Source: Chthoniobacterales bacterium (GTDB lineage: Bacteria > Verrucomicrobiota > Verrucomicrobiia > Chthoniobacterales > DYNR01). Taken from it: a stretch of 51,122 bases of DNA. The notes beneath the pieces are model-generated. The model did not search any database. It was given only the letters and a program-made list of their open reading frames with translations, and had not been told where the DNA came from. Positions within the stretch are counted from its first letter, which is position 1, and every line of letters starts with the position of its first letter. The position numbers and the translations under genes are program-made. Where the stretch lies: NCBI GenBank assembly GCA_026418675.1, contig JAOAAX010000015.1:1-51122 (forward strand). The letters run 5' to 3'. This document shows positions 26,745-35,884 of the stretch, piece after piece.

Positions 26745-28013
26745 ATGAGCCAAGCTAAACCAGAGTGCATTATTAGCGATCCCGTTGACGACAATGCCCG
26801 CAGCGCTGGCCCAATCATGGGCTGGTTACGAGTTGCTATAGGTTTAGTTTCCTTACTTGCTTTGGGCACAGTCTATTCCTGGAGTGTTTTCCGCAAACCC
26901 TTACAGGCAGAGCTTAACCTCAACGCTACCCAAAGTTTGCTACCCTACACCCTCGCTCTGCTTTTCTACGCTGCTCTTATGCCGCTCGCGGGAGCATGGA
27001 TCGAAAAATTTGGCCCCAGAAAAATCTTCCTTTTTGGGGCAGCCTTTGTCCTGGTAGGCTATTTGTTAGCCGCTTTTGCTCCATCAATTTGGTTTCTAAC
27101 CATCGGCTATGGAATTTTTGCAGGTGCCGGCGTGGGTATCTCCTACGGAATCCCTTTGGCAGTATCCGCTCGTTGGTTGCCAGAATCTCGGGGACTAGCT
27201 ATCGGTTGCACCGTCGTCGGCTTTGGGCTATCCCCTTTACTTACTGCGCCAATTGCTGCCTGGCTCATCCACCAACTCGGTGTCCGAACCGCTTTGGCAA
27301 TCGTAGGTTTGGGAATATCCCTTTTGCTCCTCCTCGCCTCTAGATGGATGACTTTCCCTCCACACATCCCCCCCTCCGATTCCAACTCAAATCCCCCAAA
27401 ACAAGCAATACCCCACCACTCCTCAACACCTTGGTTCGCCGCGCTCCTCACTAACAGAAAGTTCCTCACCCTCTGGATCTGTTTTTTCCTGGGAACTTTT
27501 CTAGGACTGACTGCAATTGGAATTTCGGCTTCCGTAGGACAAGAACTCTTCCACTTGTCCCCCTTGCAAGCAGCATCCTGGCTCTCCCTCTTTGCTCTCT
27601 TCAATGGACTCGCTCGGCCGCCTCTCGGCGCACTCGCAGATCGCTTTCCCCCTTCCTGGCTCGCTGGTTTCCTCTACTTTATCGCCGGAACAGCTTCTCT
27701 CCTCTTCTATTTCCTCCCTAAGACATCTGTCCTCCTCTACGTCTCGGGTTTCTCTGCGCTGTGGTTCACGCTGGGAGGATGGCTAGCTTTGGCACCAGCT
27801 ACTACAGCCCGTCTTTTCGGCCAACAACATTTTGCAAGAAATTATGGCCTCCTTTTTACAGCTTACGGATTCGGCGCCTTGAGCGGCACCCTCTCTGCAG
27901 GCCGTCTCAGGGACTTCACCGGCTCCTACGTCTCTGTTTTCCTTCTCCTAGCCGCAGTCGCTTTTCTCGGTATCATACTTGCATCCCAAATCCGCACCAC
28001 AAAATCCAATTAA
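26745..28013 (+). CDS. MFS transporter, OFA (oxalate/formate antiporter) family
   Basis: A 422-residue inner-membrane transporter with about twelve hydrophobic segments. The first helix LLALGTVYSWSVFRKPLQAE is typical of the OFA family, as are GAWIEKFGPRKIFLFG in the loop between helices 2 and 3 and GIFAGAGVGISYGIPLA. Residues 1-25 are a hydrophilic leader. The family exchanges small carboxylates such as oxalate/formate, but many members are uncharacterised, so the substrate is unknown. It stands alone between the tRNA and the peptide importer operon. Confidence 0.85.
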   Translation: MSQAKPECIISDPVDDNARSAGPIMGWLRVAIGLVSLLALGTVYSWSVFRKPLQAELNLNATQSLLPYTLALLFYAALMPLAGAWIEKFGPRKIFLFGAAFVLVGYLLAAFAPSIWFLTIGYGIFAGAGVGISYGIPLAVSARWLPESRGLAIGCTVVGFGLSPLLTAPIAAWLIHQLGVRTALAIVGLGISLLLLLASRWMTFPPHIPPSDSNSNPPKQAIPHHSSTPWFAALLTNRKFLTLWICFFLGTFLGLTAIGISASVGQELFHLSPLQAASWLSLFALFNGLARPPLGALADRFPPSWLAGFLYFIAGTASLLFYFLPKTSVLLYVSGFSALWFTLGGWLALAPATTARLFGQQHFARNYGLLFTAYGFGALSGTLSAGRLRDFTGSYVSVFLLLAAVAFLGIILASQIRTTKSN

Positions 28014-28045
28014 ATAGACAATATTATCTAATTTATATTTCTCCA

Positions 28046-28116
28046 AGCAAGCTCTTACTCCACGCGTCCGAACGCGTCCGATTTACAACTCGATTGCCCC
28101 TCTTGCTGTGGAGTAA
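28046..28116 (+). promoter_or_regulatory. Leader structure before the peptide importer operon
   Basis: TTACTCCAC (28055-28063) pairs perfectly with GTGGAGTAA (28108-28116). AGCAAG (28046-28051) pairs with CTTGCT (28102-28107). The two stems interleave, so they are either alternatives or a pseudoknot. The loop holds a tandem 10-base repeat ACGCGTCCGA (28062-28071, 28072-28081). It ends 18 bases before the start of the binding-protein gene. It could be a terminator of the MFS gene or a regulatory leader. Confidence 0.4.
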
Positions 28117-28134
28117 AAAGAATCTCAGGCACTC

Positions 28135-30276
28135 ATGATGCTGTTGCGGAAAATTATCATCGGCCTTCCAGTCATTTTGATTCTCCTTACAATTCTGGCT
28201 TTTTGGAACGCTACCCGCCTGGTCCAAAACCCACAAAATGTCATGATGATTGGAATGCTTGGCGAGGCTTCCAATCTCAATCCGATCCTCTCGACTGATG
28301 CTTCCTCATTCCAGGTTTCATCTCTCATCTTCCAAGCCCTCCTATCCGTTGATGAGAACATGAACCTCATCGGCGAATTGGCCCAATCTTGGACTTTGCG
28401 CCAAAAGACAACCTTCTTTTTCCCCGATAAACAAACTGCCAATGCCGCAGCTCAGTCACTTCGTGACTTTTTTGCCCAAAAAAATCAACCCGCCCCTCTA
28501 TTTGAAATAAGCAGCCGCGAATTTTTTACGGAGCTTCAAATAACCCATGACCAACCAGGTCTCGATCTGCCCAATCAACTCGCAGAAATTTTCCAGGATC
28601 ATTTGCCAGTAACCATTTTGAATTTCGATCTCAAGGACGAAGGCGCTGCTTGGTGCCAAAGAATTCGTGAAAATCCCGCATTTGCTCGAGTCGTCCGTTC
28701 CTTCTCAGAAAGCAAACATCGGCTTGAAGTAGCCTTCGTCGGCCACGACTTTGATGCAAAAATCCTAACTTCCCAGCTCCTCGACAGCCTAGGTTTAGCT
28801 TTGGCAGATTCCAAAATAATTTCGGAGGAAAAACTCTCTTTTTTAGCTGAGCCTGAGATTTTATTCCATTTGCGCGAGGGAGTTTGTTGGCAGGATGGTC
28901 ATCCCTTCTCTGCTGATGACGTTTTGTTTACTTACAGCTCCATAATGGATGACACTATTGCTTCGCCGAGAAAATCGGATTTCACCCTCATCGGAGAAAT
29001 CACGAAATTATCTGATCAGGAGTTACTAGTCCGCTACCGCCGCCCCTACTCCCCTGCATTGAATAGTTGGCGTATGGCGATTATTCCAGCCCATATCCTC
29101 AAAGGCAAATCACCGCAGTGGTGGGCGGAAAATTTTAACCGCAAACCAATCGGAACGGGCCCCTTTCGGTTAGCGGAGTGGAAAACTAATGAGTATATCC
29201 GACTCGAGCGCAATCCAAACTACTGGCGCAACCCTGCTCCTTGGCTCGATGCCATCATTTTCCGTGTCCTTCCGGACCCCATCACACTCCGCCTCGCTTT
29301 TGAAACACGCCAGGTGGATTTCTGGTCAGTGGATCCATGGGCAGTAAAAGCCTTTCTGAAGGACAACCGCTTCGACCTCTTCCGCAGCCCCACATCCACT
29401 TATACTTACGTCGGTTGGAATCTCCGAAAACCCATTTTTCAAGATATACGTATCCGGAAAGCTTTGGCCCATGCTGTGGATGTATCAGCTATGATCCGTT
29501 ACTTGCTCTATGGCTATGGTTCACAAAGCAACGGCATCTTTACCCCCCAAATGTGGTTTTACGATCCTTCCATCCAGCCCCTCGAATACAACCCAGAAAA
29601 AGCCCGCAGGCTCCTTGCGGAGGCCGGTTGGATGCCAGGGCCGGATGGTATTCTCCAGAAAGATGGTCGGCGGTTTGAGTTTACTCTCATTACCAACAAC
29701 GCAAATGAGATTCGCCGCGATGCGGCAACCCTCTTGCAGGACAACCTCCGTAAAGTCGGCATCTCCGTCTCGATTGAACTTTACGAGTGGGCGGTCCTTA
29801 TTAGCCGTTTTGTCCACAAAGCCGAATTCGATGCTATTCTCCTAGGCTGGAGCTTACCGCAGGATGATTTCGACCAATTCCAAATCTGGCATTCCTCCCA
29901 AACTGCCCCCGCCATGCTCAACATCATTGGCTTTGAAAGCCAAACCGTAGATACACTACTCGAAAAACTGCGGTCCGAATTCGACCGCCAAAAAATCCTT
30001 GAACTCGCTTCTCAACTCCAGAGGGAAATCTACAGCCTCCAACCCTATCTCTTCCTCTTTGTTCCTGAGGCAACTTCAGTAATGTGGCGAAATTCTTACC
30101 GGGTTTGTCGTCCTCTCCCCGGCGGAGATTGGCTTGATGAGCCTGTCCGCATGACCAAAGCAGGTTGGACCATTTACCTTGAGTGGTTCTACCGACCGGA
30201 ATTCTCAAATCGTTTGCCTCAATCAAGGCAGGTAATCAGCGATGCATCACCAAAAAATTCCTTAACTTCAAAATGA
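28135..30276 (+). CDS. Peptide ABC transporter substrate-binding protein with insertion
   Basis: A 713-residue binding protein of the DppA/OppA family (SBP family 5). Residues 5-25 are a membrane anchor with no lipobox. EASNLNPILSTDASSFQVSS and LSVDENMNLIGELAQSW are the usual N-terminal blocks. The next expected block, FHLREGVCWQDGHPFSADDV, appears only at about residue 244; some 150 residues (about 90-241) are inserted between them. Later parts (GTGPFRLAEWKTNEYI, LLAEAGWMPGPDGI) are normal. The stop overlaps the permease ATG. The ligand is unknown; the family binds peptides, nickel or sugars. Confidence 0.88.
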   Translation: MMLLRKIIIGLPVILILLTILAFWNATRLVQNPQNVMMIGMLGEASNLNPILSTDASSFQVSSLIFQALLSVDENMNLIGELAQSWTLRQKTTFFFPDKQTANAAAQSLRDFFAQKNQPAPLFEISSREFFTELQITHDQPGLDLPNQLAEIFQDHLPVTILNFDLKDEGAAWCQRIRENPAFARVVRSFSESKHRLEVAFVGHDFDAKILTSQLLDSLGLALADSKIISEEKLSFLAEPEILFHLREGVCWQDGHPFSADDVLFTYSSIMDDTIASPRKSDFTLIGEITKLSDQELLVRYRRPYSPALNSWRMAIIPAHILKGKSPQWWAENFNRKPIGTGPFRLAEWKTNEYIRLERNPNYWRNPAPWLDAIIFRVLPDPITLRLAFETRQVDFWSVDPWAVKAFLKDNRFDLFRSPTSTYTYVGWNLRKPIFQDIRIRKALAHAVDVSAMIRYLLYGYGSQSNGIFTPQMWFYDPSIQPLEYNPEKARRLLAEAGWMPGPDGILQKDGRRFEFTLITNNANEIRRDAATLLQDNLRKVGISVSIELYEWAVLISRFVHKAEFDAILLGWSLPQDDFDQFQIWHSSQTAPAMLNIIGFESQTVDTLLEKLRSEFDRQKILELASQLQREIYSLQPYLFLFVPEATSVMWRNSYRVCRPLPGGDWLDEPVRMTKAGWTIYLEWFYRPEFSNRLPQSRQVISDASPKNSLTSK

Positions 30277-31235
30277 CGGCATTCATCCTCCGGCGATTGA
30301 GCATTGCAGTTCTTCTTCTCTTTGCAATCAGTCTGATTTCCTTCTTCATTGTCACCCTAACGCCGGGGAGCCCATATCCGTGGGGTGAACTGAACCCAAA
30401 AATTTCTGAGGATGTAAAGCGGGCCTTCCGGGAGAAGTTTCACCTTGATGAACCGCTCCACAAGCAATACTTCCTCATCATGCAAGATTTGTTTTCAGGG
30501 AAACTTCGCAGCATCAAGGATGAGCGCTCTGTCCTTGATAAAATTGCTGAACGATTGCCTGCAACGTTAGCTTTGAATGCTGTTTCGCTCCTTTTGTCGC
30601 TGTCTTTTGGTTTGCTCTTGGGTATTTACGCGGCCCGTTATTACGGACGCTTGCCAGACATTGCCACGTCGGTTCTTGCTTTTGCTTTTATTGCTTTGCC
30701 CGGTTTTTGGGTTTCGTATCTGGTGGCAATTGGGTTTTCCCACCTTGCTGGAGCTCCCGTATTGGGCTTGTCAAGTTTTGGCGTTGTTTTTCCATCTACT
30801 CTATCCCGTTTGTTAGACTTTTTCTGGCACATTGCCGTTCCTGCTTGGGTGCTCGCTATCGGTGGAATAGCTGCCCAGTCGCGGTTTTTGCGTGCAACAA
30901 TGGTTGAGGCATTGAGGGAAGATTACATCCGCACGGCAAGAGCAAAAGGGTTATCCGAGCAGATTATCCTTTTTAAGCATGCTTTGCGAAATTCTCTCCG
31001 CCCACTTATAACGGGAATCGGCCTTTTGCTCCCAGCGATGGTGAGCGGTTCCGTTATCGTTGAGAGTATTTTTGCTTATCCGGGAATTGGGAGGTTAGGC
31101 TATGAAGCAGTCCTTGAGCGCGATTATCCGACTCTCGTTGCTTTGAATTTCATCGTCGCAGTGCTCGTCCTGCTCGGAAATCTTGTCTCCGACATTCTCT
31201 ATGCAATTGTTGATCCAAGAGTCCGTTTAGAATGA
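30273..31235 (+). CDS. dppB: Peptide ABC transporter permease (DppB type)
   Basis: A 320-residue inner-membrane permease. The N-terminal helix ILRRLSIAVLLLFAISLISF is typical of DppB/OppB. The EAA-type cytoplasmic loop is seen in YIRTARAKGLSEQIILFKHA, followed by LRNSLRPLITG. The ATG at 30273 overlaps the preceding stop (ATGA) and gives the family N-terminus, so it is preferred to an in-frame GTG 90 bases upstream. It should pair with the following DppC-type permease. Base composition changes here from C-rich to G/T-rich. Confidence 0.92.
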   Translation: MTAFILRRLSIAVLLLFAISLISFFIVTLTPGSPYPWGELNPKISEDVKRAFREKFHLDEPLHKQYFLIMQDLFSGKLRSIKDERSVLDKIAERLPATLALNAVSLLLSLSFGLLLGIYAARYYGRLPDIATSVLAFAFIALPGFWVSYLVAIGFSHLAGAPVLGLSSFGVVFPSTLSRLLDFFWHIAVPAWVLAIGGIAAQSRFLRATMVEALREDYIRTARAKGLSEQIILFKHALRNSLRPLITGIGLLLPAMVSGSVIVESIFAYPGIGRLGYEAVLERDYPTLVALNFIVAVLVLLGNLVSDILYAIVDPRVRLE

Positions 31236-32116
31236 GCCAGACACCCATTGATCCGCACTCACCATGGCAGCAGATGGTTGCCCGCTTCCAAAAGGACAAA
31301 ATTGGCATGCTGGCTGCCGGTTTTGCGGGGTTCGTTCTTATCGTCGCAGTGGTTGTTGGGATTTGTTCCTGTTTTGGTTTGTATTTTCCCCACGATCCAA
31401 ATCAGACCGATTTGGAGCGGAAGCTCCTTCCTCCCAACTGGGTAAATTGGCTTGGAACGGATAACCTCGGTCGCGATGTCCTCTCACGGATTTTGCAAGG
31501 TGCGTGGATTTCCCTATCCGTCGGGTTTATTGCAGTTTCGGTTTCCTTATTGATAGGAGTTTTCGTAGGAGCTGTTTCCGGTTGGGTCGGTGGTTGGCTC
31601 GATAATCTTTTAATGCGCATCGTGGATGCAATTATGTGCTTTCCCAGCTTTTTCCTGATCCTAACAGTTGTTGCACTTGTCGGACCAAATATTTGGAACA
31701 TCGTTGTTGTCATTGGACTCGTCAGTTGGACGGGAACAGCCCGGTTAGTCCGCGCGGAGTTTTTAACCCTGCGGGAGATGGAGTTTGTCCGTGCAGCGCG
31801 AAGCATTGGGCAACGGGGGTGGGTTATCGCCTTCCGGCATGTGCTTCCGAATGCCGCCGCCCCAATTTTTGTGACAGCGGTTTTGGGAGTTCCCGACGCC
31901 ATTTTGGCTGAAGCAGGGTTAAGCTACCTCGGCTTTGGAGTGCAACCTCCACAGGCAACATGGGGGAACATCATTACAGATGGAAAGGTCTATATTCTGG
32001 ATGCCTGGTGGCTGATACTCTTTCCGGGGGTAGCGATTTTCCTTACAGCGCTCAGTTTTTATTTGTTAGGGGATGCCCTCCGACGGGCAGCAGATACTAG
32101 GGCCGAGAGAAAATGA
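31232..32116 (+). CDS. dppC: Peptide ABC transporter permease (DppC type)
   Basis: A 294-residue permease. HDPNQTDLERKLLPPNWVNW with LGTDNLGRDVLSRI is the diagnostic DppC/OppC N-terminal block. REMEFVRAARSIGQRGWVIA with FRHVLPNAAAPI is the EAA loop. The ATG overlaps the upstream TGA, as does its own stop with the next ATG, so all four genes are translationally coupled. Confidence 0.93.
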   Translation: MSQTPIDPHSPWQQMVARFQKDKIGMLAAGFAGFVLIVAVVVGICSCFGLYFPHDPNQTDLERKLLPPNWVNWLGTDNLGRDVLSRILQGAWISLSVGFIAVSVSLLIGVFVGAVSGWVGGWLDNLLMRIVDAIMCFPSFFLILTVVALVGPNIWNIVVVIGLVSWTGTARLVRAEFLTLREMEFVRAARSIGQRGWVIAFRHVLPNAAAPIFVTAVLGVPDAILAEAGLSYLGFGVQPPQATWGNIITDGKVYILDAWWLILFPGVAIFLTALSFYLLGDALRRAADTRAERK

Positions 32117-33000
32117 ATAATAATGAATTGCTCAAAGTTGAAGACCTCAGCATCTCTTTTTTAACCGCTTCCGGCTCACTCCAAGCCTTACGGAATGTCA
32201 GTTTTTCCATTCCGATTGGTGGTTCGGTGGCGATTGTGGGGGAGAGTGGCAGTGGCAAGTCCGTAACAGCTCTTGCCCTGACTCGCCTTTTGCCAAGCCC
32301 TCCCGCCCGTTATGAAAAAGGGAAAATTTTTTTTCGAGGCCGCAACACGCTTGATTTGTCTCAGCAGGAGCTTCGCAAAATCCGCGGCGGCGGAATCGCT
32401 TATATCTTCCAGGAACCATCAACTTCCCTTAACCCTGTCTTCTCGATCCGGAGCCAAATCGCTGAGGCCATACGTCTTCACCGTCCGGAAGTCAAAGAAA
32501 TAGACGAGGAGATTATCCGTTGTCTCGAATCAGTCGGTATTCGTGATGCGGCGCGTCGTATGCACGATTACCCCCACCAATTTAGCGGAGGAATGCAGCA
32601 GCGTGCCATGATTGCAATGGCTCTTGCTTGCCGTCCCGATCTCCTTGTTGCAGACGAGCCAACAACGGCGCTCGATGTTACTGTTCAGGCGCAAATTCTT
32701 GAGGAATTGCTCCGCTTGCGCCAGATACACAGAATGGCCCTCCTCTTAATAACGCACAATTTTGCCATAATTCGTGGGCTTTGCGATCAGGTTGTCGTTA
32801 TGTGGCGTGGAAGAGTTGTCGAATGTGGAGAAACAGAGTTAATTCTCCAGAAACCACGCCATCCCTATACTCAAGCTCTGCTAGAGTGCATTCCCCGACT
32901 AGGGCGTGGTAAAGGGAAATTGAAAACAATAGATACTGCTGAGTTGGAAAAGAGGGCTGCGGATTATGAGGCTTCGGTTAGCTCCGTTTCAAATACCTGA
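32113..33000 (+). CDS. dppD: Peptide ABC transporter ATP-binding protein (DppD type)
   Basis: A 295-residue ATPase with Walker [10 protein letters not shown], signature [10 protein letters not shown], Walker [14 protein letters not shown] and the switch His in LITHNFAI. The C-terminal [15 protein letters not shown] is typical of the oligopeptide/dipeptide family. The importers of this family usually have two different ATPases (D and F). Only one is present, so it either works as a homodimer or pairs with a product encoded elsewhere. It ends 32 bases before the mutase-like gene. Confidence 0.92.
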   Translation: MNNNELLKVEDLSISFLTASGSLQALRNVSFSIPIGGSVAIVGESGSGKSVTALALTRLLPSPPARYEKGKIFFRGRNTLDLSQQELRKIRGGGIAYIFQEPSTSLNPVFSIRSQIAEAIRLHRPEVKEIDEEIIRCLESVGIRDAARRMHDYPHQFSGGMQQRAMIAMALACRPDLLVADEPTTALDVTVQAQILEELLRLRQIHRMALLLITHNFAIIRGLCDQVVVMWRGRVVECGETELILQKPRHPYTQALLECIPRLGRGKGKLKTIDTAELEKRAADYEASVSSVSNT

Positions 33001-33032
33001 TTGATGAAAAATAAAAGATATAAAACTCATAA

Positions 33033-34289
33033 ATGCCATGGGAGTTTGATCTGCTGATAGTAGGGGCAGGTTATTCGGGGTTGGTTTTTGCCGAGAGAGC
33101 TTCAACTCAGCTTGGTTTGCGGTGTCTAGTTGTGGATCGTCGTAGGCACATAGGGGGAAATTCCTACGATTGCTACGATGAGGAAGGAGTTCTGATCCAC
33201 CCCTACGGTCCACATTATTTTCGGACAAACTCACCTAAAATTGTGGAATATCTTTCCCAGTTCACGAAATGGCGACCAGTCGAATACAAAATCCTCTCCT
33301 ACACGGAAGGGAGATTTTGGAACTTCCCGATCAATCTAAACACTTTTGAACAGTTGATCGGTCGCCCATCAACCACCGAAGAGATGGAACGTTGGCTCGC
33401 AGAAAGGCGTGTTCCGATTGAATGCCCGAAGAATTCCGAGGAGGTCATTCTGTCGCAAGTTGGGCGCGAACTGTATGAAAAGTTTTTCGAGGGTTACACA
33501 CTGAAACAGTGGCGGAGGCATCCACGGGAACTGGACCCCAGCGTGTGCGGGCGAATTCCAATTCGGACAAATCGTGACGACCGCTACCTTCGGGAGGATT
33601 TTCAGGCACTACCTGCGGCGGGATACACGAAGATGTTTGAAGCGATGCTCGAAGCGTGTGGAGAGCGGGTGCAACTCCTTCTGGGAACGGATTTCCGCGA
33701 CGTGTTACCTCACGTGAGGTTTCTGTATTTGGTTTATACTGGGCCGATAGATGAATTCTTTGATTGCCGATTTGGAAGGTTGCCTTACCGGTCTTTACGG
33801 TTTGAGCGAAAAAACTTTACGCCGGAGCAACTGCGTGAGCGGTTGCCTGTTTCGCGGAAAGTCGGGTTTTGGCAGCCGGCGATGCAAGTCAACTATCCCA
33901 GTTTGGAGGTTGCCTGGACGCGAATCGTGGAGATCAAACACGCAACAGGACAGCTCTGCGCAAACTCAACGATCGTCTATGAATTCCCCGATGATTTTGG
34001 ACCCGGCAAAGAACCTTATTACCCTGTGCCAGCACCGGATTCCTCGGCTCTTTACCAACGTTACAAAGAGATCGCCGACCTCGCTGAGAGAGAGCCTGAA
34101 AAATATGGCAAGCTACCTCCCAGCTGTGGATGCAAGGGGATTTCTTTCATCGGGCGCCTTGCAACCTACCGTTACTACAATATGGACCAAGTCGTAGCAA
34201 TGGCTCTGAGGGAGTTTGAAAAATTCGACAAGCTCTGGGAAAGTCTTCGACATTCCTCCTGTCCTGAAAAGGTTCGCAATGGCTATTAA
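33033..34289 (+). CDS. glf: UDP-galactopyranose mutase-like flavoenzyme
   Basis: A 418-residue FAD enzyme. LLIVGAGYSGLVFAERA is the Rossmann FAD site. RRRHIGGNSYDCYDEEGV, HPYGPHYFRTN, YTLKQWRRHPRELDPSV and RIPIRTNRDDRYLRED match UDP-galactopyranose mutase, which isomerises UDP-Galp to UDP-Galf for surface glycans. It is slightly longer than the usual ~370-390 residues. RLATYRYYNMDQVVAMAL near the C-terminus is the conserved FAD-contacting region. No glycan cluster surrounds it, although a glycosyltransferase lies at 49 kb. Confidence 0.88.
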   Translation: MPWEFDLLIVGAGYSGLVFAERASTQLGLRCLVVDRRRHIGGNSYDCYDEEGVLIHPYGPHYFRTNSPKIVEYLSQFTKWRPVEYKILSYTEGRFWNFPINLNTFEQLIGRPSTTEEMERWLAERRVPIECPKNSEEVILSQVGRELYEKFFEGYTLKQWRRHPRELDPSVCGRIPIRTNRDDRYLREDFQALPAAGYTKMFEAMLEACGERVQLLLGTDFRDVLPHVRFLYLVYTGPIDEFFDCRFGRLPYRSLRFERKNFTPEQLRERLPVSRKVGFWQPAMQVNYPSLEVAWTRIVEIKHATGQLCANSTIVYEFPDDFGPGKEPYYPVPAPDSSALYQRYKEIADLAEREPEKYGKLPPSCGCKGISFIGRLATYRYYNMDQVVAMALREFEKFDKLWESLRHSSCPEKVRNGY

Positions 34290-34323
34290 AATTTTAGAAA
34301 TTTGATTTCCTGGCATTAAAAGA

Positions 34324-35046
34324 ATGAAAGTAGAAACCCTCCTAGGGCCTGCCGACATTCAACGGCTCACTCCAGGATGCTGTGAAGGGTGGACATGTGT
34401 TGTCTTTGACATCCTCCGAGCTACGACCTGTATCGTGACGGCGTTGCACTCCGGCGCTGCCCGAGTTATCCCTGTTGTTTCAATTGAAGAAGCGATTGCC
34501 TACAAGCGTGAGAAGAACCATCGTGCATTGCTTGCGGGAGAGCGAAATGGTGATCCTATTCCCGGCTTCGATTTGGGAAACTCACCCCGGGAGTATCTCA
34601 ACGTTCAAGGAAGAGAAATCGTCATAACAACGACGAATGGCACGGTGGCTTTGCAGGCATGTCTGGGCAGCCAAGAAGTGCTCGCAGCAGCTTTCCTAAA
34701 TATGTCCGCCACAGCCGAATGGCTGAAACTGAAAAAGCCGGAAAAAATCCGGATCCTTTGCGCCGGGACTTTTGATGCATTCGCCCTCGAGGATGCCCTC
34801 GCAGCAGGCTGCTTGTTAGAAAAATTGCGCCTCGCAGAAGAATCCATGTGCGATGCTTCCCTTGCAATGTTTGAGCTTTTTTCACGGAGCAAAGATCGTT
34901 GGCGGGAATGGCTGCGCTCTTCAAAAAACGCTAAAGCCCTCCAAAAAGCTGGCCGCAGTGCAGACATTGATTTCGCTCTCCTTTTGGATTCTTCCCCTAT
35001 GGTCTGTCTTCATGATGGCGTCGGAATCGTCGCAAGAAAGCTGTGA
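34324..35046 (+). CDS. comB: 2-phosphosulfolactate phosphatase family protein (ComB)
   Basis: A 240-residue protein of the ComB family. The blocks CVVFDILRATTCIVTALHSG, LLAGERNGDPIPGFDLGNSP, VITTTNGTVAL and ILCAGTFDAFALEDALAAGC are characteristic. ComB dephosphorylates 2-phosphosulfolactate on the way to coenzyme M in archaea or sulfolactate in some bacteria. No other sulfolactate genes are seen here, so the in vivo role is open. The ATG has no Shine-Dalgarno sequence. Confidence 0.88.
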   Translation: MKVETLLGPADIQRLTPGCCEGWTCVVFDILRATTCIVTALHSGAARVIPVVSIEEAIAYKREKNHRALLAGERNGDPIPGFDLGNSPREYLNVQGREIVITTTNGTVALQACLGSQEVLAAAFLNMSATAEWLKLKKPEKIRILCAGTFDAFALEDALAAGCLLEKLRLAEESMCDASLAMFELFSRSKDRWREWLRSSKNAKALQKAGRSADIDFALLLDSSPMVCLHDGVGIVARKL

Positions 35047-35212
35047 TTCCCGGACAGCTCTTCCCTGTTGCATTTCTCAAGTTAGTTTGCTTACCCGAGA
35101 ACTCAGCAAGAGGGGGTAGCTTTCACGGTTGACACGGATTTGCAGGAGAAAAATCATCCGGTTAAACCTAATACCATTGTCCCCAAAAATTTTAAGAGAC
35201 GAAGCCGCCAGC

Positions 35213-35884
35213 GTGTCAGAAGAAAAGAAAGCGGATTTCTTTGTCCGTAAGTATGAGCCTCGTGACCGCGAGGCCGTCCGATGGCTTTGCTGCGAGACCG
35301 GCTTCCTCGGGAGCCCAATAGATCCTGTTTTTGAAGACCGAGAGCTGTTTGCCGATTTCCTCACCTCCTATTACACGGACATTGAGCCTGAATCAGCTTT
35401 TGTCCTCGAACACGATGGGAAAGTGAAGGGCTATTTACTGGGGTCGAGGCGCCCGTTTCTGCATCAGTTTTACAGTTTTTGTCTCAATGTGGTTTTACTG
35501 GCACGAGTGGTTTGGCGTTATCGGCGATACAAACGCTCAACCCGTGATTTTATTGGATGGATTTTGCGGAATTCCTGGCGCGAGGTTCCAGCTGCTCCAC
35601 GAAGAGTCGCCCATTTTCACTTTAACCTTTTGCCAGAAGTTCAGGGAATTGGCGGCGGAAGATTGCTCCTGCGTAGGTATTTAGAATATCTCCTGCAGTG
35701 TGGAGAAAAACGTGTTTATGGACAACTTGTCACTTTTGAAGGCCGCCGTGGCTCGAGGTTGTTTGAACGGTATGGATTTAAGGTTCTCTCGAAGCGGGAG
35801 ATAACGAAGTTTCGTCGTTTCCATCCTGAGCCAGTTTATTTAACAACTGTGATTAAGGAGCTGGAGGATGGAAAATCTATCTGA
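35213..35884 (+). CDS. GNAT family N-acetyltransferase
   Basis: A protein of about 223 residues with a GNAT fold. VRKYEPRDREAVRWL opens the domain, and FVLEHDGKVKGYLLGSRRP is the central strand pair. HFHFNLLPEVQGIGGGRLLL is the acetyl-CoA binding motif (Q-x-x-G-x-G/A equivalent), followed by GSRLFERYGFKV. The substrate is unknown. The start is uncertain: GTG at 35213 gives a compact protein, while TTG at 35129 would add 28 basic residues. The 3' end overlaps kpsF by 17 bases, so the two are probably translationally linked. Confidence 0.78.
   Translation: MSEEKKADFFVRKYEPRDREAVRWLCCETGFLGSPIDPVFEDRELFADFLTSYYTDIEPESAFVLEHDGKVKGYLLGSRRPFLHQFYSFCLNVVLLARVVWRYRRYKRSTRDFIGWILRNSWREVPAAPRRVAHFHFNLLPEVQGIGGGRLLLRRYLEYLLQCGEKRVYGQLVTFEGRRGSRLFERYGFKVLSKREITKFRRFHPEPVYLTTVIKELEDGKSI

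Noticed and set aside
28061-28081. CCACGCGTCCG resembles a common cDNA-library cloning adaptor.
   Set aside because: It lies inside continuous, well-structured intergenic DNA as part of a tandem repeat, and flanking genes are intact. Adaptor contamination is unlikely; raw reads would settle it.
5000-30300. Skew changes as a replication origin plus terminus.
   Set aside because: Both cannot sit 25 kb apart in a normal chromosome, and no dnaA, DnaA-box cluster or dif-like site was seen. The pattern was kept as an unexplained observation.
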